From Gibbula magus (lineage: Eukaryota; Mollusca; Gastropoda; Trochida; Trochidae): 64,000 nt of DNA. The stretch is from the NCBI GenBank assembly GCA_936450465.1, contig OW388297.1, positions 60,206,581 through 60,270,580 of the forward strand, in the 5' to 3' direction. A model generated the notes under the pieces. The model had not been told where the DNA came from. It did no database searches and was given only the letters and a program-made list of their open reading frames with translations. Of this stretch, positions 11,071 through 21,330 are shown one piece after another. Positions within the stretch are counted from its first letter, which is position 1. The number at the start of each line of letters is the position of its first letter. The translations under genes and the position numbers were made by a program.

Positions 11071-11863
11071 ATGAAATATTTTCCTGAGAAAAAATATTCC
11101 CACGTAAAAAGGCTTTTGCCAGAGGGGCGAGTCCCGTACTCAAATATATTTTCGTTTTTATGTTATATTTTTTTTTTCAAAACTGGAAAGAAAATTCCGT
11201 CATGACAGTTGTTCATCGTTTATAAAGCTCTATATTTTTGTATCAAAAGAACAGTATTTTAGTTATATTTTATCATACTTATTCACTTTTGCGTACATCA
11301 ATATTGCGACGCTTCGCACATGCAGAGTTCTTCCCAAAAACATGCGCATTCTATATGGAGTTTAAGACAATGTTTTCCTCTTTATAGTGATATAAAAAAA
11401 AGCGAAGCCCGACAAAATTGGCCTTTTGTAAAGCTAATTATCGATGCGTTACGGGTCAACAATGCACACGCAAGTTGCTGTGAATTTTGCTGGACATTTC
11501 GACCAGACATTGATCAAAGTTTCATTCTCATGGCGAACCGCGGAGCACAGATACAGCTATTCTCATGGAGCAACTCCTGGAGACAATCGACTCGCAGCCC
11601 GTTGCATTTGAAAACGAGACTTGATATGAAGGAACACGACAATAATTTCATTAGCTTGTGCATCTCAAAATGAAACGAACAACGCACATGCAGTTCCACT
11701 TTGCATGGCACAGAACGTTACATCGAAATTGACACGTGAAAGATGGACGCTACTGTGATGGAGTTTAAATGTTACATACCCGGGGTAGTACCTTAAATAA
11801 AATGTATTTATTCAAAATTACTTCATGGATATATAATATTTATTCATTCAAAATGATGACGTA
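11071..11863. other. Intron 4 sequence; one dispersed tandem-unit copy
   Basis: A block at about 11290-11400 (CATGCGCATTCTATATGGAG..AAGACAATGTTTTCCTCTTTA) is related to the tandem repeat at 5880-6330. No other feature is recognised; the short ORFs lack signatures. Confidence 0.4.
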
Positions 11864-11985
11864 GTTTACGTAGGAGAAACAACTCCAAACAGTTGAATCC
11901 GAGCTTAGAATTAACACGACCCTTTGGTCGCGTTAATTCTAAGCCCGGAATCAACTGTTTCTCGTTGCTCCTCCACTACGTCTTT
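11864..11985. repeat. Fold-back (inverted repeat) of about 120 bp
   Basis: Two ~50-nt arms face each other around CCTTTGG. They contain GACGTAGT, AACAGTTGA, CTTAGAATTAACACGAC and its inverse GTCGCGTTAATTCTAAG, then TCAACTGTT and ACTACGTC. The inner 16 bp are near perfect and the outer part has small mismatches. It may be a fold-back MITE. Confidence 0.65.
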
Positions 11986-12068
11986 TAAACATCAGGACAA
12001 ATTCCAACATACAAATATATTACATTGTTGTTCTTCACTTTGTTGTCCTCACATCATAAGCATGAATA

Positions 12069-12112
12069 TGCAGGAAAATGCAGGAAAATGCAGGAAAATG
12101 CAGGAAAATTCA
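12069..12112 (+). repeat. 10-bp minisatellite (AGGAAAATGC)n
   Basis: Four consecutive units of ATGCAGGAAA are seen, the last slightly altered. It is simple sequence in intron 4. Confidence 0.9.
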
Positions 12113-12244
12113 TAATATCTGAGGTTGAACTTTCAAAAATTGTATATATGCCTGGTCCTGTACTCTTCCCAAAAGTGCAGGCAGTGCTATACAGCCTCCA
12201 GTGAACTGGGAAAATAATTAATTTACACTCATAAAAATGTAAAA

Positions 12245-14246
12245 ATAACTAGAAGAGCGTTTGCGGGACACCGCAAAAGCAGAGCAGCTCCGAAACTTTG
12301 GGTCTCGCCTTTCCCTGTTCCGCCTTCTCCTCAACATAAATAAAATGGTAATTTTTTGTGACAAAATTTATTTCATTATTCAAGTTATTCTAACAAGTTG
12401 AATCATCACTGGGGTCACTTTTCACAACTTTGTTCTCAAAACTTAATTCTGATTTCAAAATTGGATCAAAAGATTAACATTGCCTTAACCAATATCTCAT
12501 GACCTTGAACTTTTACCTCAAGGTAACACCATCAATGATTACTTTTCATTGTGTATAACAATCATGCAATGACTCAAAGTGTTCATTGTTAACATAAGGC
12601 ATATTCACAATAGCACGCTTAAGTTGTGACCTTGCTGTGACCTTGACCTTTGACAGATTTTAGCAAAAACGTTTTCAAATCTTGGTCTTCCTCCATAGTT
12701 GATATATACACCAAATAAGAGCCTGACAGCACAAAAATGTTTGAAGTTATCATGTTTACAAGGATTATTGTAGTGATTTAAGAACTCATGACCTTGACCT
12801 TTGACCTTGAATGTGAACATGTCAAAATCATTCACCAGATTTATAAGAAAGAAGCTATGTATATGAGATGTAAATACCTTTTTGGAAAAAAGTTACTTAG
12901 AGATTTCAGAACAGGTCACCATGATCATATCTCGTGACCTTGACCTTTGATCTTCAAGGTCACACAGTCAATGATCACTTTTCATAGTGTATAACAATCA
13001 TGTAATGACTCAAAGTGTTCATTGTTAACATAAGGCATATTCACAATAGCACGCTTAAGTTGTGACCTTGCTGTGACCTTGACCTTTGACAGATTTTAGC
13101 AAAAACGTTTTCAAATCTTGGTCTTCCTCCATAGTTGATATATACCAAGTAAGGGCCTGATAGCACAGAAGTTGTTGAAGTTATCGTGTTTACAAGGATT
13201 TTTGTAGTGATTTCAGAACTCATGACCTTGACCTTTGACCTTGAATGTGAGCATGTCAAAATACCTTCCCAGGTGTACAAGAAAGAAGCTATATATATGA
13301 GGTGTTAATACCTTCTTGGGAAAAGGTTATTTAGTAATTTCAGAACTGGTGACCTTGACCATATTTCGTGACCTTGACCTTTTAAATTCAAGGTCACACA
13401 ATCAGTGATCACTTTTCATTGTGTATAACAATCATGTAATGATTCAAAGTGTTAATAGTTGAAATAAGACATTTTCGCCAAAGTATGCTTAAGTCGTGCC
13501 CTCGCTGTGACCTTGACCTTTGACGGATGTTAGCGAAAACCTTTTCAAATCTTAGCCTTTCTCCATAGTTGATGTACACCAAATAAGAGCCTGATAGTAC
13601 AAACATTTTTCAAGTTATCGTGTTTACAAGGATTTTTTAAGCGATTTCAGAACTCGTGACCTTGACCTTTGACCTTGAATGTGAGCATGTCAAAATACCT
13701 TCCCAGGTGTACAAGAAAGAAGCTATATATATGAGGTGTTAATACCTTCTTGGGAAAAGGTTATTTAGTAATTTCAGAACTGGTGACCTTGACCATATTT
13801 CGTGACCTTGACCTTTTAAATTCAAGGTCACACAATCAGTGATCACTTTTCATTGTGTATAACAATCATGTAATGATTCAAAGTGTTAATAGTTGAAATA
13901 AGACATTTTCGCCAAAGTATGCTTAAGTCGTGCCCTCGCTGTGACCTTGACCTTTGACGGATGTTAGCGAAAACCTTTTCAAATCTTAGCCTTTCTCCAT
14001 AGTTGATGTACACCAAATAAGAGCCTGATAGTACAAACATTTTTCAAGTTATCGTGTTTACAAGGATTTTTTAAGCGATTTCAGAACTCGTGACCTTGAC
14101 CTTTGACCTTCCCCAGGGGCATAAGTAAGAAGTTATGTATATGAGTTCTCAAAACCTTGTAGGAAAAAAGTTATAGCGGCGGCGGCGGCGGCGACGGAAA
14201 CTGCACAAAAACTGATAGCAGCTCCGACTTAGTCAGAGCTGCTAAT
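12245..14246. mobile_element. Tandem-repeat element, TGACCTTGACCTTTGACCTT family
   Basis: It starts near AGAGCAGCTCCGAAAC (~12282) and ends with a (GGC)n tract at 14176-14196 and the hairpin AGCAGCTC..GAGCTGCT (14217-14243). The core comprises about four units of ~435 bp. The last two are almost identical (434-bp offset; for example 13409-13606 equals 13843-14040). Each unit carries several TGACCTTGACCTTTGACCTT tracts. Like the pearl family it has a subterminal repeat of its 5' motif at the 3' end, core tandem repeats, a microsatellite and a 3' hairpin. No real protein is encoded; the ORFs repeat with the units. Confidence 0.7.
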
Positions 14247-14276
14247 AAAACATCTCTAATGTCATAGACAAGTTAC

Positions 14277-14372
14277 CTGAACTGCAATGTAGAGGCCAGG
14301 AACATTGAAAGATTCAAACATGATTTCAGCTGTGTACTCCCTATTTTCGGGGGTATTTAGTGGTGGTTCAGT
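14277..14372 (-). CDS. ACTR3: ACTR3 exon 4
   Basis: The 96-nt exon (32 codons, phase 0 to 0) starts [19 protein letters not shown] and ends [11 protein letters not shown]. It is flanked by the acceptor TTTCAATTTCAG and the donor GTAACT. This is the Arp3/actin segment containing the (N)TPENRE..EIMFE.F motif before the central nucleotide cleft. The exon lies only about 30 nt from the end of the tandem-repeat element at 12245-14246. Confidence 0.96.
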
Positions 14373-14526
14373 CTGAAATTGAACAAATAAAGTCAGTTTC
14401 CAAGTCAGGTGACTTAGCTTGTATGCAAAGAATAATGTCTGTCAATGTATTTCAATGAAATGCAATCACATAGCTGAGGAATGAGGGAAGGTTAATTGGT
14501 TGCATGGTAACAAAATGATACAAAAT

Positions 14527-15238
14527 AGAGCAATGGGCTCTGTAGCTTATCAGGGTTTATATTGTTTCTTGTTGAAGACTGAAACAGATTGTTCTCTAGA
14601 TAAAGTACAATCTCTTCATATGACCTTTTAAAATTCAACGATCAAAAAAATTGTTAAGTGTCAGTGCATAAAGGAAACATGATTTGAAACTACATTTTGA
14701 GGATATTATACAAATATGAAGATTTGTCATGGCCTGTGAGGCCCTTATTTGGTGCTGAAGGATCACCAAATCTACAATTAAAATTCCCATTGACTAAAGA
14801 CTCTGCACACAACATTTCAGACGTCTAGGTCTTTCATTCTGGAGAAGAAGATGACAATAGGTGTTTAGGTAATGGCCTTAGTGGCCCTTATCTGGTGCCA
14901 AAGTTTTACCAAATATATAATTTAGAATCCCCATTGGCTTTAGAGTCTGAACACAATATAACACCCTTCTAGTTCATTCACTCTGGAGAAGAAGATGAAA
15001 ATAGGTTTTTAAGTCATGCCCCTTGAGGCCCTTATTTGGGGCCCCAGGGTCTACAAAACTGCAATTAAGAATTCCCATTGGCTTAAGAGTCAATATATTT
15101 CAGGAACCAGGAGTTCTAGAGAAGAAGTCGAAAAAGCAAAAACAGTTTACAGACGGACGGACGGAGGGACAGACGGACAGACATCGACATCATGTCGTGC
15201 CATTAGCCCATTGGGCCTGTCAGGGCTGATGAGCTTAA
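14527..15238 (+). mobile_element. Pearl-like element, full structure
   Basis: The 5' end AGAGCAATGGGCTCTG followed by TAGCTTATCAGG comes first, then about three diverged core units (14728-15120), a GGACGGACGGAGGG tract at about 15153-15185 and the 3' end CATTGGGCCTGTCAGGGCTGATGAGCTTAAAA. It lies wholly in ACTR3 intron 3. Confidence 0.75.
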
Positions 15239-15525
15239 AATAGAGCCAGGGGCTATGTAGTTCGCAGAAATGATGAGTTATTATCTAAGGTTGATCTATG
15301 ATCTAAGCAATTTTAAGTAATACTTTGTTAACAAGAAAAGAGTTATTCATACTTGAGAAGAAGATGAAAATAGGTTTTTAGGTCATGACCCCTCTGCCCC
15401 CACATTTTGGGTCACAGGGTCACCAAATGTACAATTAGAATTCCCTTTGGTCAAGTCTGTTCACAAAATCTCAGCTTCCTAGAGCCTTTTTGTTCTGGAG
15501 GCCTTTTCAGGCATGAGCTAAAATC
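15239..15525 (+). mobile_element. Second pearl-like copy joined head to tail
   Basis: Immediately after the preceding 3' end, a new 5' end (TAGAGCCAGGGGCTATGTAG) begins with no spacer except shared A residues. One core unit (15360-15495) and a shortened 3' terminus (GCCTTTTCAGGCATGAGCTAAAA) follow. Confidence 0.65.
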
Positions 15526-15773
15526 AATGAAGAAATGGGGTGTACCCACCAAATGTAAACACAACTTGTTACTTACATCCTGTGGTTATTCGTACATACA
15601 TACATCCCCTTTCTTCATTACTCAGTAATGTTCATGCATTAGTGTATCCATTGGTATCCTTCAATGGATATGTTTGAACCACCAAGATCAATCACCTCAA
15701 GTTACACCGTGGACAAGTGTATTCAAGAACAGTAGAATGATTATCTGATTTTCTGGACAAGAAAATTACAAAC
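15526..15773. other. Intron 3 sequence next to exon 3
   Basis: No repeat or coding feature is recognised beyond the GTTTGT donor at 15773. Confidence 0.4.
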
Positions 15774-15884
15774 CAAGAGGAAGTAATGGTCTTCTGGTTC
15801 TGAACGTAGATACTTGAAAATTGCTTGTTCGAGAAACCTCTCCATTAAGTCCCAATCTTCAACTATTCCATGACGAATTGGCCA
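15774..15884 (-). CDS. ACTR3: ACTR3 exon 3
   Basis: The 111-nt exon (37 codons, phase 0 to 0) runs from [17 protein letters not shown] to EPEDHYFLL, a very highly conserved Arp3/actin-fold stretch equivalent to actin's YPIEHGI..WDDM block. The acceptor is TTTTTTTAAATTTCAG. The donor is GTTTGT, a weaker match to consensus than the other donors here. An open reading frame runs on into the intron on both sides, but homology stops exactly at the splice borders. A pearl-like repeat end abuts the acceptor tract. Confidence 0.96.
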
Positions 15885-15887
15885 CTG

Positions 15888-16110
15888 AAATTTAAAAAAA
15901 TAGATCCATTGGCTCTGTAGCTCATCATATTTTGAATAATAATAAAACATTAATAACAAGCAAAAAAGTGAGCGTGGCTCACTTATACCACCAACTATTA
16001 AACTATATTTTTCTGTAATCAATCGGACAAAAAATGCTCTGAATAATGCTTTATCAAAAATAAAAGCCATGGGCTCTGTAGCTGTAGCTGTAGAGAGAGA
16101 GTTAACAAAT
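15888..16110 (+). repeat. Clustered repeat 5' ends upstream of exon 3
   Basis: At 15896 a pearl-like 5' end (AGATCCATTGGCTCTGTAGC, then TCATCA) begins in the A-run complementary to the exon 3 polypyrimidine tract. At about 15966 a GTGAGCGTGGCTCAC hairpin start of another family follows, with CTGTAATCAATCGGAC. At about 16070 a second pearl-like start (AGCCATGGGCTCTGTAGC) runs into the DIRS element. All are truncated. Confidence 0.6.
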
Positions 16111-16147
16111 TCGAACCAACCTGCAGAGGTTGCAGATTCTTTGAAGA

Positions 16148-16350
16148 GGATCCTCCTTGGGGTACATACAGCATAAAAATCCTATTTTTTAAATTATGAC
16201 AGTTAGAATTTAATATTTTTCATAAAATAACCGTAAAAATAATAAATTACTAAAAAATAAACATTTGGACCACCCTAAGTGGGCCCCAACCCTGACGGTT
16301 GCTAGGCACGCCAAGGGCAGGAAACTCTCAACTCACCACTTATAAATCTG
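16148..16350. repeat. DIRS left inverted terminal repeat
   Basis: It begins GGATCCTCCTTGGGGTAC and ends near ACTCACCACTTATAAATCTG, matching the inverse of 21114-21317 at more than about 95% of positions by eye. Confidence 0.9.
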
Positions 16351-16383
16351 ACAGGCAGACAGAATAAGGGGAGGCGGGTGGCC

Positions 16384-16482
16384 CTACCCCAAGGAGGATC
16401 CTCTTCAAATAATCTGCAACCTCTGCAGGTTGGTTCGATTCTTTTTCAGAAGGGATCCTCCTTGGGGTACATATAGCATAAG
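16384..16482. repeat. DIRS internal complementary region
   Basis: The first half (TACCCCAAGGAGGATCC..TTGGTTCGA) is complementary to the outer left end at about 16111-16165. The second half (ATTCTTTTTCAGAAGGGATC, then CTCCTTGGGGTAC) is complementary to the outer right end at about 21293-21335. In DIRS elements this region templates the circular intermediate. The two halves meet around 16440. Confidence 0.85.
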
Positions 16483-16656
16483 ACAGACTCCCAAAGAAGA
16501 GTCCTGGCAGTGGAATTCTGTCTGATAGACTGTATAAAATAGGTGCTCGCAGATAATTTCTTAAAATGAAAAAGAGGAGCAACTAACCTGAACTCCGTAA
16601 GGCCGATTCCAAAGGTTGGACCGTGCCTGTGGACCAGGGAATACTATAAGAAGCCT

Positions 16657-17332
16657 TTAAAACAGGACGTAAGCCAGTACTATGGCTGACACGATCCAAC
16701 GTGATATCGTCTGTTTGGAGGCGGGAGCCCCTGGGCTGGCTCCGCCGTAACAACAAAAAAGTTGTTTGTCCTTCCTGACTGAGGCAGTTCTGGACAAGTA
16801 TTTCTTGAGAGTTCTCGGCACATCAAGTATATGAGGGCGGGAACTTACTGAGCCCGACGCTGCCGGCTGGTGTAGCGCGGGCAGCTCAATGGGGGCAGTA
16901 ACATGGAAAGAATGATCGACCTTCGGGCGATAAGAATCCGGCAGTCTGATGCTGACTCTGTGCTTATGAAAGACAGTCAGCTCGGGATTGGAGGACATCG
17001 CATGGATGTCTCCTACCCGCCTGCGAGACGTGACCGTCACAAGGAAGGCCGTCTTCCATGTTAGTAACTGTAACGAAAGGCTTGACAGGTCCTCAAATTT
17101 GGGCCTTGCAAGCCAATCTAGTACAATAGATAGATCCCATGAAGGGCTGATCCGCCTCACTGGAGGTCGGATCCTGTCCACACCTGCTAAGAAGCGCTGG
17201 ACCAGGATGGGCCCCTAGGAGAGCACCATCCACCGGTATGTGAAAGGCAGAAATGGCTGTAGAATATCCCCTGACTGTAGATGTAGCTAAGCCAGCATCC
17301 AGTCTGGACTGAAGAAATTCTAGAACCGCCAC
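16657..17332 (-). pseudogene. DIRS tyrosine recombinase, frameshifted and C-terminally deleted
   Basis: The N-terminal core-binding (SAM-like) part is at 17332-17093 (FLQSRLDAGLATSTVRGYST..ISAF), preceded upstream in the same frame by WRRDSTNVQYDDRWACYARW. After a frameshift near 17180 the catalytic domain continues (WDLSIVLDWL, LLTWKTAFLVTVTSRRRVGD) with the first catalytic Arg cluster, ending ISRWIVSAIVLAY. The H-x-x-R box and the nucleophilic Tyr are not found before the stop at 16657 or in the ~300 nt to the internal complementary region, so the active site is incomplete. Confidence 0.8.
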
Positions 17333-17468
17333 TAGAGACGTAGAAAAGGGATCTGGCAGCCCTCTACCTCTACACCAGCGCGCATAACAGGCCCATCTAT
17401 CATCGTACTGAACGTTTGTCGAATCCCTCCTCCAAGCCAGTATTGTGTCTGCAACTCATGCAGGAATA

Positions 17469-18245
17469 CTATCCTCTTGGAGGCGATTGGGGTGTGGCTT
17501 GCCCTCCTGAGCCAGCAGTCCTGGTTGACACGGTAACAGCACAGGTGGCAAAACCAGAAACCTGAGTACCAGTGGAAACCAAGACTGCGCTATCCACAGC
17601 GGCGCGAGCAGCACAAGCCGGCTGAACTGCTAGCTGTGACAGGACCCTAGAGATCAGAGGAACTGGTTGGAAGGCCCATAGAACTCTGCTGGTCCGGTCT
17701 AGCGCGAATGCATCCGCGGCCACCGCCCTTGGGTCTGGCAGCCGGGAGCAATACACTGGGACCTGCTTGTTCGTCTCTGACGCAAACAGATACACCTGGA
17801 ATAACCCGAACAACCGGGAGATGGTTGCGAATATCTCCGGGTCAAGCTTCCATTCGTGTGGGGCTAGGATTCTGCGCGATAGCGCGTCCGCCCTCACATT
17901 GTCCACCCCCGGAAGGTAAACCGGGAGGACTGTGATGTCGAACTTGTCGCACCACAGGAGAAACTCCCATGACTCCTGAAGAAGTACTGGGGACACTGTC
18001 CCTCCTTGCTTCAGGATGTACAACATGGCTGTCTGGTTGTCCATTTCTAGACGAACCACTTGATGACGAAGCCTCTGCAGAAAGCGTTCGAACACCAGCC
18101 TGACTGCCCTCAGCTCTAGCACGTTGATGTGCAGGCTGGCCTCGGCCTGGGACCAAAGACCCGACGCCGAGTGGGGCCCTAAGACCCCTCCCCGGCCCGA
18201 GAGCGAAGCGTCTGTTTGGACTGTGCACAAGGGCACTGGCGTCAC
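17469..18245 (-). pseudogene. DIRS RNase H domain
   Basis: A 258-codon frame carries an RNase H fold with the four acidic residues in order: D12 (VQTDASLSGRGGVL), E44 (NVLELRAV), D69 (LEMDNQTA) and D120 (NVRADALSRR). After it comes DPRAVAADAFALD..LLWAFQPVPLISR-like sequence, typical of the linker before the recombinase. It should be one ORF with the RT, but a frame break near 18245-18260 separates them. Confidence 0.88.
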
Positions 18246-19289
18246 CAGAGAGATACCCCTCGAGAGGTTCTCTGTGCTGGTCCACCACGAGCCACCCCGG
18301 AGTCTCGAGCTGCTTCTCGTAACTCTCGGAATGAGACCACAGACCGGCTAGGGCCTGTTGAACCGGTCTCATCCGAAGTCGAGCTCTGAACACCACGTCG
18401 ACTGTTGCCACCATGAACCCCAGTAACTGGAGCCATCTGCGAGCAGTGTGACTGTGGGACTCTAGGAACAAAAGCGTGGCTCTCTGAACCTTCAGAACCC
18501 GGTCTGGAGCGAGAGAGAGACTCTCGCCAGATCCGTCTGGAACCTGGCCCCGAGGAAGATCTGATCCTGAGTGGGCTTAAGGTCCGATTTCTTCAGGTTG
18601 ATTATCCAGCCCAGGGATACCAGTAAATCGGTAATATCCATGGTGGCCGCCTGGTTCAGAGCCTGAGACAGCGCCCTGATCAACCAATCGTCCAGGTACG
18701 GGTGGCAAAACCGACCTCCTGCCCTGGCGACCTGAGCGGGAATCAGCATGAGCTTTGTGAACACGGTCGGCGCTGTCGAGATGCCGAAGGGAAGAACCCT
18801 GAACTGGTAACATGTCCCGTCGAAAGCAAACCTCAGATATTTCCTGAACTCTTGGTGCATCGGGACATGGAGATATGCATCCTTGAAGTCTATCGAGGAA
18901 AGCCACTCGTTTGCCTCTACGGACGCTATGACCGACCTCAAAGTCTCCATCTTGAACGATGGAACCTCTATCTTCCTGTTGAGATATTTGAGGTTGTGAA
19001 TCGGTCTGAAACCCTCGTCCTTCTTGGTAACAATGAAGTAGGTGAAGTAATAACCACTCTGCTCCTGACCCGGGGGTTCCACCTCTATGGCCGATTTCTG
19101 GAGCAGTGCTCGCAGCTCAGACCTGAGGATTTTGGCTTTCGCCGGCACAGAGGGGACCGGAGTGTACCGTATCCAGGAGAAGACTGGTGGCGCGACTTTC
19201 CACCAAGGCAGATGTCCTTCCCTGAGTGTGGACAGGACCCAGGGGTTGTCGGTTACCTTCGACCAAGCCGGAAGGGAGGTTGCCGGCAT
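18245..19289 (-). pseudogene. DIRS reverse transcriptase
   Basis: In the 265-codon frame 19289-18492, RT motifs appear in order: TKKDEGFRPIHNLKYLN (~88-104), the motif A SSIDFKDAYLHVPM (131-144), LPFGISTAPTVFTKL (166-180) and the motif C PYLDDWLI (197-204), then LGWIINLKKSDL. The thumb continues in another frame (RWLQLLGFMVATVDVVFRAR, 18430-18260) to LVVDQHREPLEG, where a further frame break leads to RNase H. Catalytic aspartates are intact. The start codon is uncertain because the frame overlaps the gag-like ORF. Confidence 0.92.
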
Positions 19290-20558
19290 CCTTGCTTCCC
19301 CAAAAGGGAATGGGTCCCAGACCCAGCAAGGGAGGTGAGGGCGAGCACGTACTCACCGATCCCCGGGACGTCAAACAAACCCTCCTCACTGATCTGGTAC
19401 CGCTTCACCAGGTCCGGGCAATCAACCCGTACCCTGGTGCCGATCAGTTGAGGAGAGATGCTCTCGGCCTTGAGGGAGGGGAGCAGGCTGAGCTGCACCT
19501 GTGGAGCCTTCGGGGCGGCAAATTGATCCCACGGAAGGCGAAATCCAGAGGAGACCAGAGCCGGGGGCGGCATAACCACCTGAGGCAGAGCTAAAGCAAT
19601 CCGATCGTGCATCTGCCTCAGTGCGAAAGCTGGAGTTAGGGGGACATCCTTAGCATCCGCCTCATACTCCACATCGTCGACCTCCATGAGGTCGTCAACG
19701 TCTTCCTCGTCTCCTCGATCCAAGTAGACGGAGACCTCCGGAGAGGAATCGTCACCCGGATCGATGAGAGAGGAAGACCCGTTGGGAATAATCGGTGTCA
19801 GCACAGTCTGACCCACAGCTTCCGAAACCACCCCCGAACCTGGTCCCGTGGACCCAGGCTTGGTGCCAAGCTCCAAGGCTCGGGTCTTAGGGCGCCGAGA
19901 GGCTTCAGAGGTGCCCGGCTTAGCCGACGGCACCTTGGAGCTTCGAGCTTGGGGTTGGCTCCGAGGGCTCCGATTTGGATCGGTAGCCTGGAGCTTGGAG
20001 GTGGACGGCATAGCAAGGTTGGAGCCTTGGTTGCCGTCACCCCCGGCGCCACCAGAGCCACTAAGGACTCGGGGCTGCTTTGTAGCATCCGGCTGTCAAC
20101 CTCGGGGCCTTGAACTCCTTACGGAGCCCTGAGACCGCCTCGGCCAACATTTCCTTCATTTGCTCATGCAAAATGGCAGAAAGTTGTTGAACATCAAAAG
20201 GTACAGGGGGCGGTAACTCAGCCTCCTCCTCTGATACGAGATCAGGGGGAGGAGGAGAGTGAGCCTTCTCGTTACTACGGCCCTTACCCGACCCTTTGCC
20301 TTTACCGGCTTTGCCTTTAATCTTAGACGGGGGATCCACAGCAGCGACATCGTTACTCGCCTTGATTAATTTGTAATAGTAGAGGAAATCGGCATGCCTC
20401 GACTTCCTGGCCTTGGGGGTGAATGCCAAGCAGACCTCACACAGGCTGTCGTCGTGACCATTCTCAGCCAGGCACTTGATACACTTATCGTGCCGATCAG
20501 CTGGAGGCATTTTAACGTGGCAACCCGAACACTGAGTGAAGGACTGAAAATCCAACAA
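19253..20558 (-). pseudogene. DIRS gag-like ORF, two frames
   Basis: The first frame (20558-20061) starts MLDFQSFTQCSGCHVKMPP and has a Cys/His-rich finger (C-x2-C ... H-x3-C-x2-C ... C-x2-C), a basic Lys/Gly tract and a Pro/acidic segment, as in DIRS gag proteins. Continuity then shifts to a second frame (from about 20011 to 19253), rich in Pro/Ser and acidic residues. It ends with CPDLVKRYQISEEGLFDVPG and overlaps the RT frame. Capsid-like function is inferred from position and the finger only. Confidence 0.7.
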
Positions 20559-21113
20559 TCAGAGTGTGAGGCCAAAAGGGGCGGGGTAGGTATGTGCATA
20601 TGGAAACAAAAACAAATGCAAAAAACCCTGGCAGAGGTAGTTATATTAGTCCTGCATAGCAATAATAATAAATGCAAGCCAGTGATACGTACCTGATGCA
20701 TGAATGAAAGCATGTAAACAACATGGCTAGCATGAAAAAGACTAAGTCCCAATCCCGATCGGAAAGCCAGAGCTGACCAGAAAAGGATGGAAACCGTCGT
20801 GCATCCTACATAAACCTATCGTAAACCAACGTGAACAACCCCAGAACATTTTCGAACTCTGTGAAAGGAGATACGAAAAAAAGAAAAAAGGCCGCCATGA
20901 TGGGCGTTTTTTCCCACCACGTGGCCAAACTGGTCACGTAGGCAAAGAAAAACCGATAATTACGAGGTAAGGAATGCGATATAAATGAAAAACTCTGTCG
21001 AGACAATATAAGAAAAGGTTACCACTCCTACAGTATTGTGATCTTGCTCCATTTTCTTACAAAATCTGCGACACCGTGACTAAAACTCAAACACGTCTTG
21101 ACTCTTCAAATGA

Positions 21114-21317
21114 CAGATTTATAAGTGGTGAGTTGAGAGTTACCTGCCCTTGGCGTGCCTAGCAACCGCCAGGGTTGGGGGCCCACTTAGGGTGGTCCAA
21201 ATGTTTATTTTTTAGTAATTTATTATTTTTACGGTTATTTTATTAAAAATATTAAATTCTAACTGTCATAACTCAAAAAATAGGATTTTTATGCTATATG
21301 TACCCCAAGGAGGATCC
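21114..21317. repeat. DIRS right inverted terminal repeat
   Basis: Inverse of 16148-16350, ending in GGTACATATAGC-type sequence and GGATCC at the outer edge. Confidence 0.9.
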
Positions 21318-21330
21318 ATTCTAAAAAAGA

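Larger units (their letters stand above)
16111..21330 (-). mobile_element. DIRS-type tyrosine-recombinase retrotransposon
   Basis: A 5.2-kb element on the minus strand has the DIRS hallmarks. It has ~205-bp inverted terminal repeats (16148-16350 and 21114-21317). An internal complementary region near 16384-16482 has two halves complementary to the outer edges of the two termini. The gene order is gag-like, RT, RNase H, tyrosine recombinase. No integrase, protease, LTR or target duplication is visible, as expected for the group. No methyltransferase domain, present in some DIRS elements, was recognised. Reading frames are broken in several places, so it is not autonomous. It lies in ACTR3 intron 2, in the gene's orientation. 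Confidence 0.92.

Noticed and set aside
18702..19451. 249-codon plus-strand ORF
   Set aside because: Antisense of the DIRS reverse transcriptase, which carries all catalytic motifs on the minus strand.
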